Shown here in pieces: positions 17,348 to 26,400 of a stretch of DNA of 64,000 nt. Location of the stretch: positions 186,001-250,000 of the forward strand of contig JBMNGP010000005.1 in NCBI GenBank assembly GCA_050949905.1, given 5' to 3'. A program made the translations under genes and the position numbers. The first letter of the stretch is position 1. Each line of letters begins with the position of its first letter. This DNA comes from DUML01 sp050949905. GTDB lineage: Bacteria; Bacillota; Desulfitobacteriia; Desulfitobacteriales; Syntrophobotulaceae. A model generated the notes under the pieces. The model ran no database searches. It had not been told where the DNA came from and was given only the letters and a program-made list of their open reading frames with translations.

Positions 17348-17959
17348 ATCATCCCATTTGTAATCTCGAAATAGCTTCTGTGTTCCATCGATAGCAACTA
17401 AGTAGTTTTTTCGGATTAAGTAATTCTGAAACTTCTTTCTCCGGATAAGATCCTTCAAAAGTTCAATCATACTTTCTTGTATTTCCGAAACATCGATCCT
17501 TTCCTTCCAGTAATCGCGCCAGTGTGTCTGCGTGGGGGCAAGGTTTCTAATTCCGGAAACATTGCCTGGAGATTCTCAAATTGAATTCGGGTCATCGATC
17601 GATTAACTTCCCGCCTCGACCCGCTTTTGTAGCACAAACATGAGTATTCCATAAATCATTAATACGGCTATTTTGTGTTTTATGCTTCCTGGTTTTCTGG
17701 GATCGTTAATCTTGCTAAGCTTTTGGAGTAAGCTTGGCAGCATCTGGCGGTATACCATGACGACTTTTTCAAAGGTATCCTGTTGTTCTTTTTGCTCTTC
17801 TTCGACACTCCCTCCAACGTTCAAACGGTTCGGCAGGGCAGCCTTCTTTTTCTTTTCTTCGTAAACAACTGGACTTGCTTTCCTAGAGCGCACACGTTCC
17901 AGCATCTTTTCTTCCTGGGTATTTTGCTTCTTTTCTCGCTTTGCTTTAGACTTGCTCAT
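17348..17959 (-). pseudogene. Transposase, N-terminal half (multiple frameshifts)
   Basis: Starts ATG at 17959, overlapping the DUF4338 stop (ATGA). Readable pieces in order are a lysine-rich head, VVMVYRQMLPSLLQKLSKI, ILMFVLQK, SRREVNRSMTRIQFENLQAM, FPELETLP, SEIQESMIELLKDLIRR and NYLVAIDGTQKLFRDYKWDD, the last holding the first catalytic Asp region. Frames change near 17640 and two times between 17480 and 17540. The gene is then cut at 17348 by the IS3-like insertion. Confidence 0.7.
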
Positions 17960-18857
17960 TCAGGATTCACAACCTTGTAATGTTCTTCTCCTTTTAAGCA
18001 AGCCTTGAAATTTTCTTCTTGCAAAGGGTACATGAAAATCATTTTCTTAGAAAGAGGTTCTGACTCTACTCTAGTTCGTCCGCTTCCTTTGGTTTCTCCT
18101 AGATAGATCCAGTTCGATGCTTTGTAGCACGTCCCGTTAAAATGGTCTGTATCCACAAACGTTTCTAATAAGACGGGCGCATAGCAGTATTCTCTGAGCC
18201 AGTCCTGCTGAATTTGCTTTACGGCAAGAGAGAGTGCTTTGCTTGCTAGATTGCGTATATGAACCCATGGAAAAATTAAAAAGCGACTGTTGTTTACAAT
18301 TAAATGAAGGCGAACTTTTCGATCCTCCTTTGTCCAGCCAATCCATTGGTCCCTATCTTCTAGGGACCACGCCGATGCTGAGAATTGAAGGCAGCCAAGT
18401 TCTTTGTCCCCTGATTTTACAAAATAGTGTAGACGCGAACCAAAGACCCACTTGTCCCCGAGCATATGATACTGATTCACGTAGGAACGCCATCGTTTCA
18501 ATTCTTCACCGGGTTCAGCAATGACTAAAACTGCATGGGTTCATAGTTTCGGATATCTCCACTAATTTCATCGGTGTTAAATTTAATTTCGGGAATATGG
18601 ACTCTTTGTTTACGTTGCAGTGAGGGTTTGATGGGTGGCAGCTGTACTATCCCATCGGCTTCTAATCGATCAAAAAGATCTTTACATTGCTTCATTTTTG
18701 CTCGTCCAGCAGGGGTTGTCCAATTTAAGATTTCACAAACCGTTCCAGCGAGCTCACTTCTAGATAATTTGGGATATCTCTTCCTTGCCCATATAATCAT
18801 CTCTATGTCTTCGCGACTAAATGTTCTGCCACAAAAAACAATGCTAGTATTGTCCAA
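17956..18857 (-). pseudogene. DUF4338 (DruA-like) protein gene, one frameshift
   Basis: The N-terminal part (IVFCGRTFSREDIEMIIWAR; LSRSELAGTVCEILNW) and the core (LQFSASAWSLEDRDQWIGW; HLIVNNSRFLIFPWV; ETFVDTDHFNGTCYKASNW) match the DUF4338 family, which includes DruA of the Druantia defence system and many transposon-borne relatives. A single lost base near 18530 (CAGTTTTAG where CAG-GTT-TTA-GTC is expected) breaks an otherwise complete ~300-aa frame. The start appears to be TTG at 18857; stops close the frame just upstream. Given its partner gene, a transposon accessory role is likelier than defence. Confidence 0.75.
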
Positions 18858-18888
18858 GATGTATCATCTACCTTTCCAATACTAGCAT
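18841..18888. repeat. 12-bp inverted repeat over the DUF4338 start
   Basis: ATGCTAGTATTG (18841-18852) and CAATACTAGCAT (18877-18888) are perfect complements with a 24-nt loop. The loop holds the candidate ribosome site (AAGGTAG on the minus strand) and the TTG start. It may be a transposon end structure, an operator or a translational hairpin. Confidence 0.6.
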
Positions 18889-19096
18889 AACATGTCGGTT
18901 TAGGTATGTCCAGGGCGGATTTGCGAAATAATTTCTATTAAAACATCTAAGAACCTTACATTGCGCCAACCCTAGATTGGTGCGTCAGCTCTGTATTGTT
19001 ATCCCGAACTCAAACCGAAAATATACTTTTTGCTGCATTCAGGTTATAATATACTGGAAATTGGACTTCCAAATTGACAAAAAGAATGGTTGACTT

Positions 19097-19567
19097 ATGA
19101 CAAAGAAATTAAATATAGTTTTGGTGGAACCGGAGATTCCGCCGAATACCGGTAATGTAGCCAGGTTGTGCGCCAATGTAGGGGCAGATCTGCATCTGGT
19201 AAAACCTCTCGGCTTCAGCATTGATGATAAACATTTAAAAAGAGCGGGACTGGATTATTGGCATCTGGTAGCTGTTCATATTTATGAAAATTTCAGAGAC
19301 TTTGAGGATAAAAACCCTACAGGCCAGCGTTTTTTAGCTACTACCAAAGGCCAAAGGTTTTATTCCGATGTTCAATATCCCGCAGGCTGTTACTTGCTCT
19401 TCGGCAGGGAAACTAAAGGTCTTGCTCCGGAGATACTAAACGCTTATCCGGAGAACCAAATCCGTTTGCCCATGCGCCAAGATGCGCGTTCCCTTAATCT
19501 GTCTAATTCTGTTGCCGTGGTCGCCTACGAAGTACTGAGACAGTGGCAGTTCCCCGGACTTATTTAA
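19097..19567 (+). CDS. trmL: tRNA (cytidine(34)-2'-O)-methyltransferase
   Basis: 156 aa, a single SPOUT domain. Motifs fit TrmL/CspR: LVEPEIPPNTGNVARLCANVGADLHLVKPLGF at the N-terminus, LLFGRETKGLAPEIL, and RSLNLSNSVAVVAYE forming the C-terminal knot. It methylates the ribose at the wobble position of tRNA-Leu isoacceptors, one of which is encoded at 29321. A TATAAT at 19044-19049 may be its -10. Ribosome site is weak. Confidence 0.9.
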   Translation: MTKKLNIVLVEPEIPPNTGNVARLCANVGADLHLVKPLGFSIDDKHLKRAGLDYWHLVAVHIYENFRDFEDKNPTGQRFLATTKGQRFYSDVQYPAGCYLLFGRETKGLAPEILNAYPENQIRLPMRQDARSLNLSNSVAVVAYEVLRQWQFPGLI

Positions 19568-19671
19568 GAGACGACTTTTTATTGCGGCAAACAACTGTAA
19601 ATTTAAATCGTTTACAGCAATAATTCGTTGAGCTTCAATGGATGGAGACGGGAGATATTTGGGAGGTAGTA

Positions 19672-20724
19672 ATGTTTCAATATTTGATAACTTTCATCCT
19701 AGCAGTTGCTTTAGCCACGATCTTGACTCCCTTAGCCATAATCTTAGCAGGGAAATGGGGTATTATAGATTATCCGGGAGATCGCCGGGTGCATTCTTTC
19801 CCAATCCCACGGCTGGGCGGAGCTGCAATTTTTTTAGCTTTCTGGCTGGCCGTTGTTCTGACGATTGACGTTGATAGGATGATCGCCGGGCTCTTTTTTG
19901 GCAGCTTGCTTATTTTTGCCGTAGGCATGGTTGATGATATTAAAGGTTTAAGCCCTTTAGCCAAATTTTTCTGGCAGCTGCTGGCTGCTATAGTGCCTCT
20001 CTTTTTTGGCCTGGCGGTGGAACAGGTAACATTGCCGTTTCTTGGGGAAATATATCTGGGAATGGCTATAGGTTATGCCTTTGCTGTTATCTGGATTGTG
20101 GGATTGGTCAATACCGTCAATATTTCTGACGGTTTGGATGGTTTGGCTGCCGGTATTTGTTTTATTGCTGCTCTCATTCTCTGCTGGTCAGCCCTAAGAA
20201 TTGAACAGTTCACCCCGGCTTATCTGCTCTTAGCTTTAGCGGGAGTGGCTCTAGGGTTCTTATTTTATAATTATCACCCTGCCAAAATATTTATGGGCGA
20301 TTCCGGCAGTATGTTTTTAGGATATATCCTCGGAGCGGTATCTATCTGGGGATTATTAAAGACAGCGACTATTCTCGGTTTGGTCTTTCCATTATTGGTT
20401 CTGGGGATGCCCTTAACCGATGTCCTCTTTGCCATTATCCGCCGCAGTTGGAAAGGGCTCTCGATTGCCCGGGCGGACCGTGGGCACCTTCATCACCGCT
20501 TGCTGGATGCCGGTTTAAGCCAAAAGCAGGCTGTCCTGATTCTCTATGCTATCAGTCTTTGCTTTGGCCTGGCTGCCATACTCAGTGTTTACGGGCATTG
20601 GGTTATAGCTTTGGTACTTATCCTTCTTGATATCGGATTAATCCTGAGAATTATGTTCAGAAGGTTCTATCTTCTGAATAACAATAAACAATGGATGTCC
20701 ATTAAGAAAAGGGGGAAAAAATAA
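19672..20724 (+). CDS. Undecaprenyl-phosphate N-acetylhexosamine-1-phosphate transferase (TagO/WecA family)
   Basis: 350 aa with about ten hydrophobic segments. Family motifs: VGMVDDIKGLSPLAKF, VGLVNTVNISDGLDGLAAG (catalytic Asp region), NYHPAKIFMGDSGSMFLGY, and the cytoplasmic HLHHRLLDAG. It starts the lipid-linked assembly of wall teichoic acid or another surface polymer. An in-frame ATG lies at 19642, but TGGGAGGT ends 7 bases before ATG 19672, so this start (MFQYLI) is preferred. The stop overlaps the next ATG. Confidence 0.88.
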   Translation: MFQYLITFILAVALATILTPLAIILAGKWGIIDYPGDRRVHSFPIPRLGGAAIFLAFWLAVVLTIDVDRMIAGLFFGSLLIFAVGMVDDIKGLSPLAKFFWQLLAAIVPLFFGLAVEQVTLPFLGEIYLGMAIGYAFAVIWIVGLVNTVNISDGLDGLAAGICFIAALILCWSALRIEQFTPAYLLLALAGVALGFLFYNYHPAKIFMGDSGSMFLGYILGAVSIWGLLKTATILGLVFPLLVLGMPLTDVLFAIIRRSWKGLSIARADRGHLHHRLLDAGLSQKQAVLILYAISLCFGLAAILSVYGHWVIALVLILLDIGLILRIMFRRFYLLNNNKQWMSIKKRGKK

Positions 20725-21419
20725 TGAAAGTTAGGTATCATGGCCATGCTTGTTTTGAACTGGAAACAAGTACAGGAAGGATCATTATTGACCCATTCCT
20801 GTGTGGTAACCCGACGGCCGATGTGACACCGGTTGATTTTTCTAAGCTTGATGCAATTCTAATTTCACATGGGCACAGTGACCATTTCGGTGATGCTATT
20901 GAACTGGCTCAAAAAACAGGTGCGGTAATTGTCTCTAATTTTGAATTGGCGAGTTTTGCCGAGAAATTCGGTGTAAATGTTCATCAGATGCATATCGGCG
21001 GCAAGTATCAATTTCCTTTTGCCACCATTAAATTAACCCAGGCTCTGCATGGCTCTGGAATTCCCAAGGGAGACGGAACTTTTCATTATGGCGGTCTGGC
21101 TTGCGGCTTTTTGATCCAAGCAGAAGGAAAATGGCTCTACCATGCCGGTGATACCGGTCTTTTCGGGGATATGGAGCTAATCGGCAGGCAATACAATTTA
21201 GAGCTCGCCATGCTGCCGATCGGGGATAATTTTGTTATGGGTCCGGAAGATGCTATCCTTGCGGCCCAAATGCTGCGGGCTAAAAGCGTGATTCCCATGC
21301 ACTATAACACTTTCCCGGTAATTAAACAGGATGGCCAGGCCTTTATTAACGAATTGCAGCGGCAAGTTCCGGAATGCCGCGGAATTTTGCTGCAAGCCGG
21401 TCAGGTACTGGAGATTTAA
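20724..21419 (+). CDS. Metal-dependent hydrolase, UPF0173/beta-lactamase superfamily
   Basis: 231 aa. Metallo-beta-lactamase fold with SHGHSDHFGD (HxHxDH), YHAGDTGLFGDM and IPMHYNTFP as metal ligands. Begins MKVRYHGHACFELETSTGRIIIDPFL as in YtkL/UPF0173 proteins. Substrate not known. Its ATG overlaps the TAA of the preceding transferase gene (TAATG), so it is in the same transcript. Confidence 0.87.
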   Translation: MKVRYHGHACFELETSTGRIIIDPFLCGNPTADVTPVDFSKLDAILISHGHSDHFGDAIELAQKTGAVIVSNFELASFAEKFGVNVHQMHIGGKYQFPFATIKLTQALHGSGIPKGDGTFHYGGLACGFLIQAEGKWLYHAGDTGLFGDMELIGRQYNLELAMLPIGDNFVMGPEDAILAAQMLRAKSVIPMHYNTFPVIKQDGQAFINELQRQVPECRGILLQAGQVLEI

Positions 21420-21529
21420 TAATGTTCTTAGCCGGATAATCCCTTATTTGCTGCGACCTTTCATTTTGCAAAAATCTAAATAAGCACATAAAATGTTTCA
21501 ATAAAACTGAACTCTTACCATTCATTAGT

Positions 21530-21549
21530 ATCCCGTAATTTTACGGGAT
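21530..21549 (+). terminator. Rho-independent terminator
   Basis: ATCCCGTAA (21530-21538) pairs with TTACGGGAT (21541-21549), followed by ATTTTTCTCTT. It ends the TagO-hydrolase transcript. Confidence 0.85.
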
Positions 21550-21595
21550 ATTTTTCTCTTAAAAGGGCAAAATATTCTAAAGGAGATGAAACGGT

Positions 21596-21727
21596 GTGAC
21601 CAACAAAGAATGTACATGGGATTGCATCTACTCGGTAAATGGTGTCTGCCGTCTGGAAAACACTCACGGACGGAAGAACCCTCAGTGCCCTTTTAAAGAA
21701 GGAAACCAAACTGCGGCATCTTTATAA
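21596..21727 (+). CDS. Small cysteine-containing protein (43 aa)
   Basis: GTG start with AAAGGAGATG ending 8 bases upstream; 43 codons to TAA at 21725. It has four cysteines spaced ECTWDC-x7-C-x12-C (KECTWDCIYSVNGVCRLEN ... NPQCPF), a pattern that could bind a metal. It lies 23 bp before the spore protein gene and may share its transcript. I do not recognise a function. Confidence 0.6.
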   Translation: MTNKECTWDCIYSVNGVCRLENTHGRKNPQCPFKEGNQTAASL

Positions 21728-21750
21728 TGAAACGGGAGAGGTAAGCGCGA

Positions 21751-21996
21751 ATGAAAGAAAAAGAGTTTCAAAGCGGGATGAAAGCGATTAACAGAACCAA
21801 GAAGGCTGTCAACCAGAATCTCAGAAAGGCCAGAAATAAGCAAATGGATTTAATTGAAGAACTCAAAATGGAAATTGCGACTGAATTAGGTATTATTGAG
21901 CAAATTAACAACCATGGTTGGCATTCTTTAAGCCCAAGAGAATCAGGGAAAATCGGAGGAAAACTGTCTCAAAGATTAAAAAAGTTAGGCCACTGA
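21751..21996 (+). CDS. Alpha/beta-type small acid-soluble spore protein
   Basis: 81 aa. The C-terminal two thirds match the SASP signature: ELKMEIATELGI, then SPRESGKIGGKLSQRLKKLG. Such proteins coat and protect DNA in the spore and are cut by GPR protease at the E-I-A site. The first 30 residues, with KKAVNQNLRKARNKQ, are longer and more basic than usual. It is the main evidence that this organism sporulates. Confidence 0.82.
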   Translation: MKEKEFQSGMKAINRTKKAVNQNLRKARNKQMDLIEELKMEIATELGIIEQINNHGWHSLSPRESGKIGGKLSQRLKKLGH

Positions 21997-22054
21997 TAAC
22001 ATCACTGACAACATATTATTAGAAAAAGTGCTTATTATATAACAATGTTGTTCT

Positions 22055-22097
22055 CGCCCCACCTTATGGTATAATTAAAACAAAAACAGGTGGGGCG
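22055..22097. promoter_or_regulatory. 10-bp inverted repeat flanking a -10 box
   Basis: CGCCCCACCT (22055-22064) and AGGTGGGGCG (22088-22097) are perfect complements; TATAAT at 22070-22075 lies between them, and the right arm contains the ribosome site of the next gene. Because the -10 is inside the loop, it reads better as a DNA operator than as an RNA terminator. Confidence 0.6.
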
Positions 22098-23414
22098 TTG
22101 TATTTGAGTAAAACAAAACATCAACAAATTTTAAGCTTTATTGAAGATTTGGCCATTGGCAGTAAAGTATCGGTACGGTTCATCGCCAAAGAACTGGATG
22201 TCAGTGAAGGAACTGCTTACCGGGCTATTAAAGAAGCAGAGAATAAAGGCTTGGTCAGATCTATCCCCAAAGTAGGAACCTTAAGGATTGAAGGTGTTAA
22301 GGAAAGACAGATTGAAGACCTTACTCTTAATGAAGTATCTCAGATTGTTGAAGGGATTATTCTCTGCGGCGAGGACAGGCTGGCTGAAAGCCCTAACAAA
22401 TTTCTCATTGCTGCGATGGAACTAAAAGATATGGAACGCTACCTGGAAGAAGGCTCACTATGTATAGTCGGGAACAGAACAGATGCTCAATTGCTGGCCT
22501 TAAAAAATAATGTCCCCTTGCTGATCACAGGGGGTAAAGAACCGCTACCGGAAGTAGTGGAAACAGCTAAAAAATCAAATACCCTCATAATGGTATCTCC
22601 TTATGATTCTTTTGTCGTCACAACCATGATTAATAGAGCTTTATTTGACCGTTTGATCGATAAAGAGATCCTGCTGGTGGAAGATATCATGGTCAAAGAT
22701 GTCAAATACTTAAGGGATGATGCCACAGTCGGGGACTGGTACAAGCTGTCCCAGCTGACAGGCCATAGCCGTTTCCCGGTAGTTGATCAGGATCATAATG
22801 TTGTTGGCATTATAACGGCCGTCGATGTAGCCGGAGCGGATCAAGAAGTTGTCATCAGCCAAGTAATGAATCCCAACCCATTTACTGTTGGCCGGGATGA
22901 TTCCGTTACGCATATTTCCCGTAAAATGGTCTGGGAGGGCTGGGAAATAACGGCCGTGGTTGATAACGACAAACTGATAGGCCTCGTCAGCCTGCAGGAT
23001 GTCTTAGAAGCTCTACAGCAGATCCAAAAACAGCCACAGTTTGGGGAAACAGTAGATAACCTGGTTTTAAGCGGTTTTCGTTATGCCGATGACCCCGAAC
23101 ACCTGACTATCAAGGGTGAAATCACCCAATTCATGGCTAATGAATTTGGTTCGGCCAGCTGCGGCAACCTGGTAACACTCATGAATACCGCCGGTTATAT
23201 TGCTCTGCGGAAAAAATACCGTCTGGATGCGATTACCGAGAATTTCAACTTCTTTCAATTTCACCCGGTACCGGTGGGAACCGAGATCAGTATTAGCGCG
23301 AAGCTTCTTTTAGTTACGAAAAAACACTGCAACATTGAAATCGATGTCTTTAACGAACAGAAGGATTTGTTGGTCAAGGGCATGATGTCAGCCCGGATGG
23401 GGGATAAAAAATAG
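22098..23414 (+). CDS. YtoI-like HTH-DRTGG-CBS-HotDog protein
   Basis: 438 aa. In order: an N-terminal winged helix (about 5-65, VSVRFIAKELDVSEGTAYRAIKEAENKGLVRS), a DRTGG domain (about 75-190), two CBS motifs (about 195-310; VEDIMVKDVKYLRDDATVGDWYKL, VISQVMNPNPFTVGRDDS), and a C-terminal HotDog/thioesterase-like domain (about 315-435). This is the layout of B. subtilis YtoI, a presumed nucleotide-sensing regulator. Start is TTG at 22098 or TTG at 22104; the GGTGGGG spacing slightly favours 22104. The inverted repeat at its promoter may be its own target. Confidence 0.8.
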   Translation: MYLSKTKHQQILSFIEDLAIGSKVSVRFIAKELDVSEGTAYRAIKEAENKGLVRSIPKVGTLRIEGVKERQIEDLTLNEVSQIVEGIILCGEDRLAESPNKFLIAAMELKDMERYLEEGSLCIVGNRTDAQLLALKNNVPLLITGGKEPLPEVVETAKKSNTLIMVSPYDSFVVTTMINRALFDRLIDKEILLVEDIMVKDVKYLRDDATVGDWYKLSQLTGHSRFPVVDQDHNVVGIITAVDVAGADQEVVISQVMNPNPFTVGRDDSVTHISRKMVWEGWEITAVVDNDKLIGLVSLQDVLEALQQIQKQPQFGETVDNLVLSGFRYADDPEHLTIKGEITQFMANEFGSASCGNLVTLMNTAGYIALRKKYRLDAITENFNFFQFHPVPVGTEISISAKLLLVTKKHCNIEIDVFNEQKDLLVKGMMSARMGDKK

Positions 23415-23418
23415 GCTT

Positions 23419-26400
23419 ATGTTCACACATCTGCATGTGCATACCGAATACAGCCTCTTGGACGGGGCAGCCAGGATAGAGAAGCTGACCCGGCAGGCAG
23501 CTGAGCTGGGTATGCCGGCTCTTGCGATTACCGACCATGGCGTTATGTACGGCGTTATAGATTTTTACAAGGCCTGCTTGAAGCAAGGTATAAAACCCCT
23601 AATCGGCTGTGAAGTCTATCTTGCTCCTGGCAGCAGAACTGAGCGTACTCTTGGTAAGGAAGAGAAGAATTATCATTTGGTACTCTTAGCCGAAAATAAC
23701 GATGGCTACCGTAACCTTGTGAAAATAGTATCACAGGCCCATATTGACGGCTTTTATTACAAACCCAGAGCAGACAAAGAGCTTTTGCAGAAATACAGCA
23801 AAGGCTTAATTGCGTTGAGCGGCTGCCTCGCCGGTGAAACAGCCGAATACCTTCTCCAGGATAATTATTCCCGGGCTAAGAGGTCGGCCCTGGAATATTT
23901 GGAGATCTTCGGAAAAGATAATTTTTTCCTGGAGATACAGGACCACGGCTTAAATGACCAAAGAAAAATAAACTCCGGACTGTGGAAGCTGCACGCGGAG
24001 ACGGGAATTCCGCTAGTGGCCACGAATGATGTCCATTATGTCCACAGGGATGATGCTTTCCTGCAGGATGTGCTGCTTTGTATTCAAACCGGCAAAACTT
24101 TGGCTGACACCAACAGAATGAGCTTTGAAGGCAAAGAATTCTATCTGAAAAGCCAAGAGGAAATGAACCTGCTCTTCGGTGAGTCTCCCGAAGTATTGGC
24201 TTTAACCAATGAGATTGCCGCCAGATGCCGGGTTGAATTTGAGTTTGGCCGGCACTATCTGCCTGTCTTTGAAGTTCCCACTAATTACACCTTGGATGAA
24301 TACCTGCGGGAACTTTGCTGGCAGGCTTTTCCGCATTATTATCCGCAGGCTTCTGACCGAGAGCGTGAAAGGCTGAAATATGAGCTGGAAGTCATCACCC
24401 AGACAGGTTTTTCCGGTTATTTTTTAATTGTCGCCGATTTTTGCCGGTATGCCCGGGAACAGGGCGTAGCAGTCGGACCCGGGCGCGGCTCGGCTGCTGC
24501 CAGCATGGTTGCTTACCTCTTGGGAATAACTTCGGTCGAGCCTTTACGCCATGATCTCCTCTTTGAGAGATTCTTAAACCCTGAAAGAATATCCATGCCG
24601 GATATCGACATTGACTTTGACCCGGAAGGCCGGGAGAAAGTTATCAAGTATGTTACGGAAAAATACGGTGAAGAACAGGTCTGTCAAATCATAACTTTCG
24701 GTACTATGGGAGCCAAGGCTGTCCTAAGGGATGTCGGCCGGGTGCTCGATTTACCCTTAGGAAAAGTGGACCGGGTGGCTAAAGCTGTCCCCAATGAGCT
24801 GGGGATAACTTTGGAAAGAGCTTTGGCAGTATCGCCTGATTTAAAAAAAATGATTGAGGATGGGGAAGTGCGAAGGCTCTATGAAATAGCCAAGGCGCTG
24901 GAGGGAATGCCCCGCCATGCTTCAACCCATGCGGCCGGAGTGGTTATTGCCAGGGAACCTCTGACCAATTACCTGCCCCTGCAAAAAACTCCCGATGGCT
25001 TTCGTATGACGCAGTTTCCTATGAAAACCGTGGAAGAAATCGGCTTATTAAAGATGGATTTCCTCGGCCTGCGCAATCTGACGATTATTACCAAAACAAT
25101 CGAAAAGATCAAGCAGACCAGGGGCATGGCGTTGGATATCAATAAGATACCTTTAGATGACCAAGCTGCCTATGAGCTTTTAGCTGCAGGAAACAGCACC
25201 GGGGTCTTTCAACTAGAAAGCGGCGGGATGAGGGCAATACTGAAGGACTTAAAGCCGAACTGTTTTGAGGATATCATTGCTGTCGTGGCTTTATACCGCC
25301 CCGGGCCTATGGAACAAATCCCTGAGTTTGTCCGCCGTAAACACGGAAGTAAGACCACTTACCTGCATCCCCTGATGGAGGAAATACTCGAGCCTACCTA
25401 TGGCATAATTGTTTACCAGGAACAGGTTATGCAAATAGCCCAGAAACTAGCCGGCTATTCCTTGGGACGAGCCGATCTTCTGCGTCGAGCCATGGGCAAA
25501 AAAGATAAAAAGATTATGGAAGAGGAGCGCCAGAATTTTATTTACGGTTTACAGGACAAAAGCGGGGAGTGGATAGTGCCGGGTGCTGTCCGCCTAGGGA
25601 TAGAAGAAAAGAAAGCGGAGGAAATATTTGAACTTATAGCCAAATTTGCGGAGTATGGCTTTAACAAAGGCCATGCTACGGCTTATGCCTTGCTAGCTTA
25701 CCAAACAGCCTATCTAAAAGCCAATTATCCCTTGGAATTTACGGCTTCGCTTTTAAGCTCGGTTATCGGCTCTTCCGATAAAGTATCATTTTATATTCAG
25801 GAAGCTCGCAACAGCGGTATTGAAATCCTGCCGCCGGATGTCCAATACAGCAATAAAGATTTTACCATCGAGAAGCAGGCCATTCGCTTTGGCCTAGAAG
25901 CCATCCGTAACGTCGGCAGCCAAGTAGTTGATGAGATTATCCGGGTTCGGCAGGAGGCTCCTTTTAATTCCTTTTATGATTTTATCTTGAGAGTGGACTC
26001 CAAGGTTATGAATAAAAGAACCCTGGAGAGCTTGATTAAAGCCGGAGCGTTTCAGTCCTTATGCAATAGGGCCCAGGCCATGAAAGCATTGGATCAGGCC
26101 TTGGAGCTCGCTCAGAACAGGCAAAAAGACAATGAGACAGGGCAGATTTCCTTATTTGATCTGGATCAGGAATTGGATGATGATCTGGATATGCCTGATA
26201 TTCCGGATTTTGAGGAGGAGGAAATCCTCAAGATGGAAAAAGAATATTTGGGGATTTATTTGACGGCTCATCCTTTGCTCGCTGTGCAGGATCTGATGCA
26301 AAGAGTAACTACTTCGGAAATAGCCGTTTGTCTGGAGAGTGATGAAGAAAAAAAAGTAATCCTCGGCGGGATAATAAATTCTTTTAGACAAACAATAACC

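Larger units (their letters stand above)
14908..18888 (-). mobile_element. Decayed two-gene transposon (DUF4338 gene plus DDE transposase), interrupted
   Basis: Read on the minus strand: DUF4338 gene (18857-17956), then a transposase gene that starts at 17959 with an ATGA overlap, breaks off at 17348, and resumes at 15828 to end at 14908. The break is filled by an IS3-like element. Both genes carry frameshifts. The outer termini were not resolved; the boundaries given are those of the recognisable genes plus the hairpin at 18841-18888. Confidence 0.7.

Noticed and set aside
18234..18885. Plus-strand frames over the DUF4338 gene
   Set aside because: Shadows of a family recognised on the minus strand.
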